Below, one piece after another: positions 1-7,569 of a stretch of DNA of 64,000 bases. A program made the translations under genes and the position numbers. How positions within the stretch are numbered: position 1 is the first letter of the stretch; each line of letters begins with the position of its first letter. Where the stretch lies: assembly GCF_002763455.1 (NCBI RefSeq), contig NZ_NIXK01000005.1, positions 248,001 through 312,000 on the forward strand, in the 5' to 3' direction. The notes beneath the pieces are model-generated. The model was not told the origin of the DNA, did not search any database, and worked only from the letters and a program-made list of their open reading frames with translations. The DNA comes from Lentibacillus sediminis (lineage in GTDB: Bacteria; Bacillota; Bacilli; Bacillales; Amphibacillaceae).

Positions 1-238
1 CCCCTTCTGGATTGATTACCACTCCTTTTTGGCGGTGGATTAAAATAAAGCCTTCCTGTTTCAACTGCTGATACGCTTTATTTACCGTGTGCAGGTTGAT
101 CCCAAGATCGGCAGCAAGTGCACGGACAGAAGGCAGTCCTTCCCCCGGCAAGAACTCCTTTTTAGCAATACCTGCAATGATTTGATTTTTTACCTGTGCA
201 TAAATCGGCTCATCTGCTTGTAAATCAAGAGTTATCAT
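1..238 (-). CDS. GntR-family transcriptional regulator, N-terminal part (runs off the window)
   Basis: The reading frame starts at an ATG at 238 on the minus strand and leaves the window at base 1, so only about 79 residues are visible. They form a GntR-type winged helix: a PIYAQVKNQI opening, a LPSVRALAADLG helix-turn-helix and the HTVNKAYQQLKQEGF recognition region. This pattern is typical of the short YtrA/YhcF-type GntR proteins that control ABC transporter operons. A GAGG ribosome site lies 6-8 bases upstream, and a perfect inverted repeat at 272-300 lies in the promoter region, consistent with autoregulation. The effector and target operon lie outside the window. Confidence 0.8.
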   Translation of the reverse strand, partial: MITLDLQADEPIYAQVKNQIIAGIAKKEFLPGEGLPSVRALAADLGINLHTVNKAYQQLKQEGFILIHRQKGVVINPEG

Positions 239-271
239 CACAACCTCGTCACATCCTAAATCATTTTGTAA

Positions 272-300
272 TAACTGTTATACATATTATATAACAGTTA
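272..300. promoter_or_regulatory. Palindromic operator, probable GntR autoregulation site
   Basis: Perfect 11-bp arms TAACTGTTATA and TATAACAGTTA are separated by 7 bp (CATATTA). The palindrome lies 34 bp upstream of the GntR gene start, where an operator would overlap its promoter. YtrA-type GntR regulators are known to bind such AT-rich palindromes; binding here is inferred. Confidence 0.65.
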
Positions 301-455
301 TCGAAAGTATGCAACCTAAATTTTGTTCATGAGAAAACAGAAAATGAAGTGGACAAAGTTAGTCTGTGAGTAAACATGTATTTTTTCTATAATCGAAATG
401 AAACCATGAATAGGTGGCATATCCGAAAACTTTCCCAAATGTTTTACCACGAAGG

Positions 456-485
456 TTCACATACACCCCTGAAATCGGGTATAAT
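456..485 (+). promoter_or_regulatory. Sigma-A promoter of dnaX
   Basis: TTCACA at 456-461 and a perfect TATAAT at 480-485 are separated by 18 bp. The start of dnaX is 30 bp downstream. An additional TATAAT at 388-393 has no good -35 box. Confidence 0.5.
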
Positions 486-515
486 TAGGAGAGAACCTAT
501 AAGGGGAAAATCCAT

Positions 516-2207
516 ATGAGCTATCAAGCGCTGTACCGCGTCTGGCGGCCGAGGCAATTTGCCGACGTGGCAGGACAAACACATATTACACGAACACTGC
601 AGAATGCGATTGTGCAGGAGAAGTTTTCCCATGCCTATGTTTTCTCTGGTCCGCGGGGGACAGGAAAGACTAGTGCGGCGAAGATTTTTGCCAAAGCGAT
701 TAACTGTGAGCAGCGCCCGGTGAAAGAGCCATGCAATGAGTGTGCGGCCTGCCGGGGGATTCAGGATGGCTCGATTTCCGATGTCATTGAGATTGATGCG
801 GCGTCGAACACGAGTGTCGAGGACATCCGCGATATCCGTGACAAGGTGAAATATGCCTCCAGTTCTGTGCCGTATAAAGTATATATCATCGATGAAGTGC
901 ACATGATTTCTACCAGTGCTTTCAATGCCCTGCTGAAGACCCTGGAGGAGCCGCCACCGCATGTCGTGTTCATCCTGGCAACGACCGAACCGCATAAAAT
1001 CCCACTGACAATTCTCTCCAGATGTCAGCGTTTTGATTTCAAGCCGATTTCCAATCAAGCGATGGTCGAGCGAATGCACACGGTGATTGACGCGGAAAAC
1101 ATCTCCGTCTCCGCAGAAGCGATGGAGACCGTGGCCCTGGCTGCAGAAGGCGGGATGCGAGATGCATTGAGCATTCTCGATCAGGCCATCTCCTATAGTG
1201 AGGAGACGGTGGAACTGGACGACATCCTGGCAGTGACCGGCGGGGTTTCTCAGGGAATTCTGACAGAGATGGTCCAGGCCATGCACGAGCAGGATGTCCA
1301 GCATGCCTTGAAATCACTCGACCAGCTCATCCAAAATGGGAAAGATCCCGGCCGATTTGTCTATGATCTGATCTATTTCATGCGGGATCTGCTGCTGTAT
1401 AAAAGTGCCCCATCTCTGGAAGGCCTCTTGGAGCGGGCGCGGGCGGAAGAGAGTTTTCGCGTGCTTGCTGAGGCGGTATCGACCGACTGGGTGCAGGAGG
1501 CGATTCTCCAATTAAATCAATGCCAGCAGGAGATAAAATGGACAAACAATCCGAAAGTCTTTATTGAGATTGCGATTTTGACGATAACCAATCGCCATCA
1601 TCAGGCCCAGCAGCCTGCAGCAGGCGAGGATTCCGGAGAAGTTTCCAGGCTGACCAATAAACTGGCTCAGCTGGAAAAAGAAGTTAACCTGCTGAAAGAA
1701 AATCCCGCCGTGCACGCACAGCCTGCGCCGAGACGGGAAGCACGCAGACAGGCACCAGCCCGGGGTACAAAAAATGGCTACAAGATTCCATATGACCGGA
1801 TTCGCGATGTGCTCAAGGAAGCAGCCAAGCCTGAATTGAAGAAAGTGCAATCCGAGTGGGCCAACTTTTTAAATAAATTGAAGACAACCAACGCGCCGGC
1901 ACATGCGACGATTCAGGACAGCAAGCCGGCCGCAGCTTCCGAAAAGGCGGCGGTGGTAGCATTCAAGTACGATATCCATTGCTCCCTGTTTCTGGATCAC
2001 CGGGAAACGGTCGAATCTGTACTGGCAAATGTGCTTGGAAAAGAGCTGACGATCATCCCCATTCCGGAACAGGCCTGGACAGAAGTTCGCAGCGATTATT
2101 TAAATAACCAGGAACAACAGGCAGCCACAACCGAACCACAGCAGGATCCACTTGTTGATGAGGCACGAAAGCTCGTCGGGGATGACCTGCTGGAAGTCCA
2201 TGACTAA
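516..2207 (+). CDS. dnaX: DNA polymerase III subunits gamma/tau
   Basis: This is the clamp-loader ATPase of the replisome, which loads the sliding clamp and links polymerase to helicase. The 563-residue protein shows the AAA+ core: Walker A GPRGTGKTS at about 45-53, a zinc knuckle with C64, C73, C76 and C79, Walker B YIIDEVH at 123-129, sensor I near 155 (ATTEP) and the SRC arginine finger at 168-170. After residue 370 there is a charged linker, followed by a C-terminal tau-like domain. Length matches B. subtilis DnaX. The start has a good ribosome site (aaGGGGa) and the gene heads the dnaX-yaaK-recR-yaaL cluster. No slippery A-run that would produce gamma by frameshifting was noticed. Confidence 0.97.
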   Translation: MSYQALYRVWRPRQFADVAGQTHITRTLQNAIVQEKFSHAYVFSGPRGTGKTSAAKIFAKAINCEQRPVKEPCNECAACRGIQDGSISDVIEIDAASNTSVEDIRDIRDKVKYASSSVPYKVYIIDEVHMISTSAFNALLKTLEEPPPHVVFILATTEPHKIPLTILSRCQRFDFKPISNQAMVERMHTVIDAENISVSAEAMETVALAAEGGMRDALSILDQAISYSEETVELDDILAVTGGVSQGILTEMVQAMHEQDVQHALKSLDQLIQNGKDPGRFVYDLIYFMRDLLLYKSAPSLEGLLERARAEESFRVLAEAVSTDWVQEAILQLNQCQQEIKWTNNPKVFIEIAILTITNRHHQAQQPAAGEDSGEVSRLTNKLAQLEKEVNLLKENPAVHAQPAPRREARRQAPARGTKNGYKIPYDRIRDVLKEAAKPELKKVQSEWANFLNKLKTTNAPAHATIQDSKPAAASEKAAVVAFKYDIHCSLFLDHRETVESVLANVLGKELTIIPIPEQAWTEVRSDYLNNQEQQAATTEPQQDPLVDEARKLVGDDLLEVHD

Positions 2208-2208
2208 A

Positions 2209-2356
2209 ACAAAAGCGGAAGCGCCCGGTTAGCGACGTATGGGCTGGACTGAGCCGCAGGAGATAAAGGAAACACGACGAACGTAGTGAGTCGATGTTGA
2301 CTTATCGTACGGAGGTGAGGGAAGTCCACTAGTCGCTGGGCGCTGGAGCTGGACGT
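2209..2356 (+). repeat. Dispersed repeat family A, copy 1
   Basis: A 148-bp intergenic element starts 2 bases after the dnaX stop codon. It begins ACAAAAGCGGAAGCGCCCG, contains AGGAGATAAAGGAAACACG and CGATGTTGACTTATCGTACG, and ends around CACTAGTCGCTGG. The same blocks in the same order recur at 57384-57632, also 2 bases after a stop codon (yabE). The variable parts between blocks form different hairpins in the two copies, for example CGAC/GTCG here. It looks like a structured repeat of the type common in Bacillaceae genomes; its function is unknown. Confidence 0.85.
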
Positions 2357-2439
2357 GGCTTACCTTATTGTGAAATTTATAGAGGAAAAACTAGATACTG
2401 TTTTATTTCAAAATGAAAAAATCAAAGGAGGTATTTTCC

Positions 2440-2754
2440 ATGAAGGGAAATATGAATAACATGATGAAGCAAATGCAAAAAATGCAGAAGAAAATGATGA
2501 AAGCACAGGATGAACTGCATGAGATGAACTTTCAGGCATCAGCGGGCGGTGGCATGGTAACGGTTCACGCCAATGGGAAGAAGGAAATCACCGAGGTAGA
2601 AATTAAAGAGGAAGTCGTTGATCCGGATGATGTAGAAATGCTGCAAGATCTGATCCTTACGGCTACGAATGATGTGCTGAGTCAGATTGAGGAGACAACA
2701 AACGAAACGATGGGACAATTCACCAAAGGGATGAATATGCCTGGAATGTTCTAA
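2440..2754 (+). CDS. yaaK: YbaB/EbfC-family nucleoid-associated protein
   Basis: The protein is 104 residues, the usual size for the small dimeric DNA-binding family found between dnaX and recR in most bacteria. Its N-terminus is Met- and Lys-rich ([19 protein letters not shown]), followed by the conserved core with [21 protein letters not shown] and [12 protein letters not shown] chose the ATG at 2440 because a strong AAAGGAGG lies 8 bases upstream; an in-frame ATG at 2413 would add 9 residues encoded by the ribosome site itself. The gene is followed after 19 bases by recR, so the two are probably co-transcribed. Confidence 0.95.
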   Translation: MKGNMNNMMKQMQKMQKKMMKAQDELHEMNFQASAGGGMVTVHANGKKEITEVEIKEEVVDPDDVEMLQDLILTATNDVLSQIEETTNETMGQFTKGMNMPGMF

Positions 2755-2773
2755 CGTTCTAGGAGGCAAATAG

Positions 2774-3370
2774 ATGTATTATCCAGAACCAATTTCCAAA
2801 CTGATCGACAGTTTCACCAAATTGCCGGGAATCGGTCCAAAAACCGCTGTCCGGCTGGCTTTTTTTGTATTAAATATGAAAGACGATGACGTGATGGACT
2901 TTGCCAAAAACCTGGTCAATGCCAAACGGGAACTAACACACTGTTCGGTTTGCGGGCATATCACAGACCAGGATCCATGCGCCATCTGTGCGGATACGTC
3001 ACGGGATGGCTCAATCATCTGTGTCGTGCAGGATCCAAAAGACGTGATCGCGATGGAAAAAATGAAGGAATTCCACGGGAAGTACCATGTGCTTCACGGC
3101 GCCATTTCTCCAATGGATGGCATTGGGCCAGAGGATATCAATGTGCCTGATTTAATCAATCGCCTGAAGGATGAAGAGGTAGAGGAAATCATTCTGGCCA
3201 CCAATCCGAACATTGAAGGGGAAGCAACCGCCATGTATATTTCACGACTTGTGAAGCCCTCCGGAATCAAGGCCACACGGATTGCCCATGGTCTGCCGGT
3301 TGGCGGCGATTTGGAATATGCAGATGAAGTGACATTATCCAAAGCATTAGAAGGAAGAAGAGATATCTAG
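2774..3370 (+). CDS. recR: Recombination mediator protein RecR
   Basis: RecR acts with RecO and RecF to load RecA at gaps. The 198-residue protein has an N-terminal helix-hairpin-helix ([14 protein letters not shown], about 17-30), a C4 zinc finger with C57, C60, C69 and C72, and a Toprim domain ([15 protein letters not shown] through [10 protein letters not shown], about 80-175). Length and motifs are those of the family. An AGGAGG ribosome site precedes the ATG. A decayed fragment of the same gene occurs at 4186-4306. Confidence 0.97.
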   Translation: MYYPEPISKLIDSFTKLPGIGPKTAVRLAFFVLNMKDDDVMDFAKNLVNAKRELTHCSVCGHITDQDPCAICADTSRDGSIICVVQDPKDVIAMEKMKEFHGKYHVLHGAISPMDGIGPEDINVPDLINRLKDEEVEEIILATNPNIEGEATAMYISRLVKPSGIKATRIAHGLPVGGDLEYADEVTLSKALEGRRDI

Positions 3371-3392
3371 ATACGAAGTCAGGGTGGAGTGC

Positions 3393-3611
3393 ATGGGGAA
3401 GAAATTAAAGAAGCGAGACATCGATGACGAACTCCTGGAGGCCTTCTACGCAGCGGAACAGGACTGGAAACAAATCAAGGCACTGATGGAGCATAGCGTT
3501 GACGCACCTGCAAGCACCCGTCAGCTGGAAGCCATCGCCCAGGCTAAGTATATTTTTCTGCTGCGGGAGGTTCGCCATCGGAAAATTAATGCGTTTCGGA
3601 TTAGGAGCTAG
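3393..3611 (+). CDS. yaaL: YaaL family protein (DUF2508)
   Basis: This small, charged, helical protein of about 72 residues (MGKKLKKRDIDDELLEAFYAAEQDWKQ..., family DUF2508) always sits between recR and bofA in Bacillus. Its function is unknown. The start is uncertain: GTG at 3384 or ATG at 3393. A GGTGGAG stretch precedes the ATG closely. In B. subtilis bofA follows directly, but here bofA is 8.4 kb away at 12068. The last 10 bases of yaaL begin a 25-bp sequence that is repeated at 4282-4306. Confidence 0.85.
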   Translation: MGKKLKKRDIDDELLEAFYAAEQDWKQIKALMEHSVDAPASTRQLEAIAQAKYIFLLREVRHRKINAFRIRS

Positions 3612-3626
3612 TTTTATAGAATACAT
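3602..3626 (+). repeat. 25-bp direct repeat at the end of yaaL (other copy 4282-4306)
   Basis: The 25 bases starting TAGGAGCTAGTTTTATAGAA at 3602 recur identically at 4282-4306. The first copy spans the yaaL stop codon. The second follows a decayed recR fragment, so the repeat is part of a duplicated recR-yaaL segment. The 680-bp interval holds the lipoprotein gene. Confidence 0.9.
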
Positions 3627-3633
3627 TGGAGGC

Positions 3634-3668
3634 AAGGGACATAGGGTGGAGTGTCCCTTGGTTTTTTT
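3634..3668 (+). terminator. Rho-independent terminator after yaaL
   Basis: The stem AAGGGACA / TGTCCCTT has a 10-base loop (TAGGGTGGAG) and is followed by a seven-T run. It closes the dnaX-yaaK-recR-yaaL unit. The hairpin sequence resembles the ones at 9265 and 34061. Confidence 0.8.
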
Positions 3669-3726
3669 GTAGGAGCACATTTATTGCAAACTGTTGGAAG
3701 TAAATTTCTAAAATGGAGGGGCTTTC

Positions 3727-4137
3727 ATGAAAAAGCTGCTAATACTGATGGCTTTGTTGCTGCTTATGGCATGTTCTAATGGAGAGACCGAACAGCGTAC
3801 ATACACTGCAGAGACCGAGCATTGGCGGGGGGAAATTGTGCTGGAGATTTATGAACCCGCGGCAGACATAACGGAGAGTGCGCAGATGGAGGCTTACTAT
3901 ACCGGGGAGTCAAATGGTACATTTGAGTACAAGGTGCACGCGGAATGGATGGAAAATAACTATATGACCGGCGAAGGATCGCTTCCATCAAAAGAGGAAC
4001 CATGGGAGCAGGAATTTAAAAATTATAACTTCCTGGCTGGATACCAACAGGGGCAACAATTCACCATTGAAGTGACGTGGATGGAAAATGGCGAGGAAAT
4101 GACTGAGACACTGGTATTTAAGGAAAAAGAAAGCTGA
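3727..4137 (+). CDS. Small predicted lipoprotein of unknown function
   Basis: The protein is 136 residues. The N-terminus is a lipoprotein signal (MKKLLILMALLLLMAC) with a lipobox LMAC and lipidated Cys at 16. The mature part is acidic and rich in Glu, Tyr and Trp, with beta-type alternation (TFEYKVHAEWMENNYMTG, FTIEVTWMENGEEMTETLVF); no family was recognised. A GGAGGGG ribosome site precedes the ATG. The gene stands alone between two terminators and lies inside the interval bounded by the 25-bp repeats, so it arrived with, or during, the recR-yaaL duplication. It may be a membrane-anchored extracellular protein. Confidence 0.75.
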   Translation: MKKLLILMALLLLMACSNGETEQRTYTAETEHWRGEIVLEIYEPAADITESAQMEAYYTGESNGTFEYKVHAEWMENNYMTGEGSLPSKEEPWEQEFKNYNFLAGYQQGQQFTIEVTWMENGEEMTETLVFKEKES

Positions 4138-4141
4138 CGCA

Positions 4142-4180
4142 GGGGGACATGGGAAGACAACCATGCTCCCTTTTTCTTTT
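4142..4180 (+). terminator. Terminator after the lipoprotein gene
   Basis: GGGGACATGG pairs with CCATGCTCCC across an 8-base loop and is followed by TTTTTCTTTT. Confidence 0.75.
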
Positions 4181-4185
4181 AAAAA

Positions 4186-4306
4186 TTTGTATTAGAATGA
4201 AAGCCGATGACGTGATGGCTTGATTATTTGTGTCGTGCAGGATCCAAAAGACGTGACCGCCAGGAAAAAATTCTATAGGACTAGGAGCTAGTTTTATAGA
4301 ATACAT
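4186..4306 (+). pseudogene. Decayed remnant of a second recR-yaaL copy
   Basis: Three blocks match the intact genes upstream in order. 4186-4217 matches recR 2866-2898 (around GACGTGATGG). 4219-4262 matches recR about 3010-3053 (TGTGTCGTGCAGGATCCAAA is identical). 4282-4306 is identical to the end of yaaL, 3602-3626. The intervening parts are deleted, so it codes for nothing. It is direct evidence that recR-yaaL was duplicated here before or during acquisition of the neighbouring cargo. Confidence 0.9.
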
Positions 4307-4335
4307 CGACGATAAACAATGTCAAAACACTAATG

Positions 4336-4372
4336 AACCCCTAACTTTCCTAATTTAGGAAAATTAGGGGTT
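4336..4372. promoter_or_regulatory. Long imperfect palindrome upstream of the lanthipeptide operon
   Basis: AACCCCTAA-C-TTTCCTAA and TTAGGAAA-A-TTAGGGGTT form a 37-bp near-perfect hairpin. There is no U-run on either strand, so it is not a standard terminator. It lies about 75 bp upstream of the lanA -35 box and could be an operator or an mRNA end structure; its role is unknown. Confidence 0.5.
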
Positions 4373-4446
4373 AAATTAATGAAAAAATGATAAAAAACCA
4401 CCAAAAACAACTAACATTTTCCCAACAATATTCTATCAATATTTTA

Positions 4447-4475
4447 TTGCAATTTACAAAATTATAGTTTATATT
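4447..4475 (+). promoter_or_regulatory. Sigma-A promoter of the lanthipeptide precursor gene
   Basis: TTGCAA at 4447-4452 and TATATT at 4470-4475 are separated by exactly 17 bp. The precursor ATG follows 30 bp downstream. Confidence 0.6.
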
Positions 4476-4505
4476 AAAGACATTATATCAAAGGAGGTGA
4501 CAAAT

Positions 4506-4628
4506 ATGACAAGTTTACTAGATCTTCAAAAAATGGTTGTGACTAGATCTTTTAGTAGCGGTGGCGTGTCCCCATTTGGATCATGCACTAGTTACAGTTG
4601 CAATGGTCCAGTTCAGACTGGAACATAA
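4506..4628 (+). CDS. Class III lanthipeptide precursor peptide (LanA)
   Basis: This 40-residue reading frame is too short for standard gene callers. A near-perfect ribosome site AAAGGAGGTGA lies 5 bases before the ATG. The N-terminus MTSLLDLQKM carries the L-x-L-Q leader motif that class III kinases recognise (compare the FDLQSM of RamS and ILELQNL of LabA, from family knowledge). The C-terminal part is rich in Ser/Thr (S15, S17, S18, S22, S26, S29, S31; T28, T38, T40), has Gly and Pro, and has two cysteines, C27 and C32, enough for two thioether or labionin rings. The leader is unusually short, at most about 14 residues, with no acidic run. The LanKC gene follows 299 bases downstream, behind a hairpin. 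The product would be a secreted, post-translationally cyclised peptide; its activity is unknown. Confidence 0.85.
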   Translation: MTSLLDLQKMVVTRSFSSGGVSPFGSCTSYSCNGPVQTGT

Positions 4629-4860
4629 AATCCAGAAAAACTAGCAAAAATGTATCCGTTTACATTTAAAAGTGTCATGATTAAAATTCGCTAGTATTCC
4701 GGTTCAATTCCTGTTATCTCTGTTATTGTCCATTCAACTGCGCATAGCCAGTGGAGTTAGGTTAAATTTTCATTTAATATCCAGTATGTTAGCTGTTTTA
4801 GGGCTATATCAAAAATTGGAATCAAAAAACACTATTTACCGGAGAGTGAATGAATTTAAT

Positions 4861-4905
4861 AAGGCCGAGTATATTATATACTCAGCCTTATCTTTTAATT
4901 TATTT
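4861..4905 (+). terminator. Hairpin between lanA and lanKC, probable partial terminator
   Basis: AAGGC-C-GAGTATA pairs with TATACTC-A-GCCTT (4861-4889) and is followed by ATCTTTTAATTTATTTT. Such read-through terminators behind lantibiotic precursor genes are a known way to make more precursor than enzyme mRNA. The rest of 4629-4927 holds no convincing gene; a 60-codon frame at 4726 runs through this hairpin and lacks a ribosome site. Confidence 0.65.
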
Positions 4906-4927
4906 TAATAGAATAAGGTGAGAATAA

Positions 4928-7564
4928 ATGTTACCAGTGGAATATTCTAATCATGCCGTAGCCTATAAAAATAACACATCATTTTATATGTTAGATAATA
5001 CTTTTAGACATCACGAAGATAGTTTTATAAATCTTGTTGATTTCGATAAAAGCAAGGTTGAAATTTATATTAAATACCCTTGGACTATGTTTTTTTTCAA
5101 TAAAAATATCTCCGAAGAGAGAACAGCAGGTTGGAAAATACATATTTCTTCAACGATTGATAACTATGAAGAAGTGTTTAAGGTTGTAGCAACTTACTGT
5201 ATCAAAAATGAAATAAACTTCAAGTTCATAGCGGATTTAGACAAATTTAGGGAAATAAATGGAAAGGCGGCTAATAGAGCAAGTCACGGTAAATTCATTG
5301 TTCTATATCCTGCTGAAGACTCTATCTTGACAGTATTAGAAGATTTGTATCATAAAACAAAGGATTATGAAGGCCCTTATATTCTTTCTGATAAGCCATA
5401 TAGAAATTCGAAGGTTTTGTTTTATCGATATGGTGAATTTAGTCCAATTAGAAAAGTTTCAGAACGGGGTACAATAGAAACATTTATTAAAAACAATAAA
5501 AATAAACTCGTTCAGGACATGAGAGTACCTTATTATCATATTCCAGAATGGGTTGAAGATTTGAAGGTTCCAATAGAAACAGAAAAGGAATCATTGTTTT
5601 TGTTAAAATACATACCTAAAGAGGCCTTAAATTTTTCCTCTAGTGGAGGAGTATATCTTGTAGAAGATCATAATGAAAAAGAATTGATTGCGAAAGAAGC
5701 TAGGCAGTATTCAGCCTTGGATTATGCGGGGTTGTATGCACCTGAAAGATTAGTAAGAGAAAAAGAATTTTTAATAAATTTAGAAAAAACTGGAATTACT
5801 CCAAAAGTACATGATTTTATTTCAGAACATGGAAATGGATATTTAGTAGAAGAGAAAATTAGAGGTGAATCTTTAAGAGTATATACTTATACAAAAAATC
5901 CTTTAATAAGTTTAGAGCGAGATGTAGCGGAAATAAATAAATATTATGATAACATATTTGATATTTTTTGCCAATTAATTGAAAAAGTCAATATTATTCA
6001 TGCGCACGGTATAGCTCTTTACGACATATCAGATGCAAATGTTATATTGGAGAAAAAAGAAAATGGATCTTTTAATGTTAAATTAATTGATTTAGAACAT
6101 TCTATGTTTCTTCATGAAACAGATGAACTAAGAGTAGATACAATTGGTTATCGTTCTAAAGAGAATAGTCTAATTAAAAAAGATTTAGACAAGATAATGC
6201 TAATAGGTATGGTTATGATATACCCCATTAATAATTTGTATGCATTGGATGAAAACAAAAAAATTGCATTATTAGAATGGGCAAGAAAAAATATTCCTTA
6301 TTTGTCTGACGAATATATTGATATTTTATTAAACCATTTTCATACTCAAAGTTTGACTAATCATAACAGCAAATTATCTACTAAGTATATAGGAACGGAT
6401 TTAATAGAACTTACAAATTCAATAGTAGATTTATTTGATTTTTCAACAAAAGAAAAAGGCTATTATATCCCTGCTGACCCACATATTTTTAATACAAATC
6501 CGTTCAGCATTTGTCATGGAATCTATGGGATATTGATTGGCACATATCAAACATATAGTAATTTAGGTAAGCCAAATCCCTTTCAATTAAAAGAAATTAG
6601 TTTAGAAATTTTCGAAAGAGAGTTTCCTAGTATAAAGAATTTGCCGAGAAGCTTGTTAATCGGAAGCTCAGGAATTATAGTCTATTTATTAAAAATAGGT
6701 TTAATTGATGAAGCTCGGGTTTTATACAAGAAAGCAGCTGTGCAACCGGCCCCTTTGTTAAATGATTTGTTTTATGGTAAAGCTGGATTAGTAATTATGC
6801 ATTTGTATTATTGGTTGAAAACGAAAGATCCTGATTCTAAGAAGCAAGCGTTGATTCTGTCAGATGAACTGATAATAGGGGATGAGCTAGAATACGCCGG
6901 TCTTTATGAAGGGAAAGCGGGAGTCTCCCTAGCCTTGTTATTAACGTATACTGTGACCTCTGAAAGAAAATATCTGGAAGCATCAGAAATAATATTAGAA
7001 GAAGTTTTGGATCTGCTTTATACAAACAGAATTGGAAATATAACTATTAATAGAAAGAAAATTGGTAGTGGGGAAACTGTAGAGTCCGCATTTTTATATA
7101 ATGGGCTTTCCGGTATTGGAATGTTATTGATTTCGTTTTATCGTATAACAAGGAATTCAGAACATAAAAAATACCTCGATAAAATTGTGAAGGGTTTAGA
7201 ACATAAGATTCAATATTTCCCGAGTTTAATGAGAGGACTTGCGGGAGTTGTTGACTTCTTGATCTCTTATTATCAATTGGTCGAAGAGAACCCCCAGGTG
7301 TATGAAAGTATAGAAGATAAAATTTCTACATTTAGACTATTTGAAGTGGTTGGTGAAAATGATGGTAAATCTTTAGGGTTTCCTGGGGAGCAAGCTCTTA
7401 AAATCTCTCATGATTTTTATACCGGATCAATGGGGATTGTTTCTGTTCTTAGTAGATGGATATCATTTACTAGCCATAAAAAACTAACCACTAGTACTGA
7501 TGTAGTTTTGTCTATAGCAGAAGAAATAATCAATCATCAAAAAAACAAAATTAGCAACTATTGA
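4928..7564 (+). CDS. Class III lanthipeptide synthetase LanKC (lyase-kinase-cyclase)
   Basis: An 878-residue three-domain enzyme that phosphorylates Ser/Thr of the precursor, eliminates phosphate and cyclises with Cys. Residues 1-210 are the OspF-like lyase region (GWKIHIS at 68-74, SHGKFIVLYP near 119-128). The kinase domain spans about 230-460: a Gly loop SSSGGVYLV (237-245), Lys256 in AKEAR, a catalytic loop HGIALYDISDAN with D366 and N371, and a metal-binding DLE at 388-390. The C-terminal part from about 520 is a LanC-like toroid with repeats YGKAGL, YEGKAGVS, YNGLSGIG, RGLAGV and YTGSMGI. The WCxG and second CHG zinc ligands of class I, II and IV cyclases are not present; a lone CHG near 534 lies at the first repeat. 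This makes class III the best fit. The region is much richer in AT than the flanking backbone, suggesting transfer. Confidence 0.95.
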   Translation: MLPVEYSNHAVAYKNNTSFYMLDNTFRHHEDSFINLVDFDKSKVEIYIKYPWTMFFFNKNISEERTAGWKIHISSTIDNYEEVFKVVATYCIKNEINFKFIADLDKFREINGKAANRASHGKFIVLYPAEDSILTVLEDLYHKTKDYEGPYILSDKPYRNSKVLFYRYGEFSPIRKVSERGTIETFIKNNKNKLVQDMRVPYYHIPEWVEDLKVPIETEKESLFLLKYIPKEALNFSSSGGVYLVEDHNEKELIAKEARQYSALDYAGLYAPERLVREKEFLINLEKTGITPKVHDFISEHGNGYLVEEKIRGESLRVYTYTKNPLISLERDVAEINKYYDNIFDIFCQLIEKVNIIHAHGIALYDISDANVILEKKENGSFNVKLIDLEHSMFLHETDELRVDTIGYRSKENSLIKKDLDKIMLIGMVMIYPINNLYALDENKKIALLEWARKNIPYLSDEYIDILLNHFHTQSLTNHNSKLSTKYIGTDLIELTNSIVDLFDFSTKEKGYYIPADPHIFNTNPFSICHGIYGILIGTYQTYSNLGKPNPFQLKEISLEIFEREFPSIKNLPRSLLIGSSGIIVYLLKIGLIDEARVLYKKAAVQPAPLLNDLFYGKAGLVIMHLYYWLKTKDPDSKKQALILSDELIIGDELEYAGLYEGKAGVSLALLLTYTVTSERKYLEASEIILEEVLDLLYTNRIGNITINRKKIGSGETVESAFLYNGLSGIGMLLISFYRITRNSEHKKYLDKIVKGLEHKIQYFPSLMRGLAGVVDFLISYYQLVEENPQVYESIEDKISTFRLFEVVGENDGKSLGFPGEQALKISHDFYTGSMGIVSVLSRWISFTSHKKLTTSTDVVLSIAEEIINHQKNKISNY

Positions 7565-7569
7565 TTGGG

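Noticed and set aside
300-515. Signal recognition particle RNA (scr) upstream of dnaX
   Set aside because: The conserved SRP Alu and helix 8 sequences are not found; only promoters are visible.
444-1304. 286-codon minus-strand frame opposite dnaX
   Set aside because: Shadow of the dnaX reading frame; composition rich in His, Arg and Cys with no recognisable domain.
4861-4889. Riboswitch before lanKC
   Set aside because: Only a single simple hairpin; no conserved aptamer core recognised.
4726-4908. 60-codon frame between lanA and lanKC
   Set aside because: No ribosome site, and it runs through the terminator-like hairpin at 4861-4889; amino acid pattern is not of a precursor peptide.
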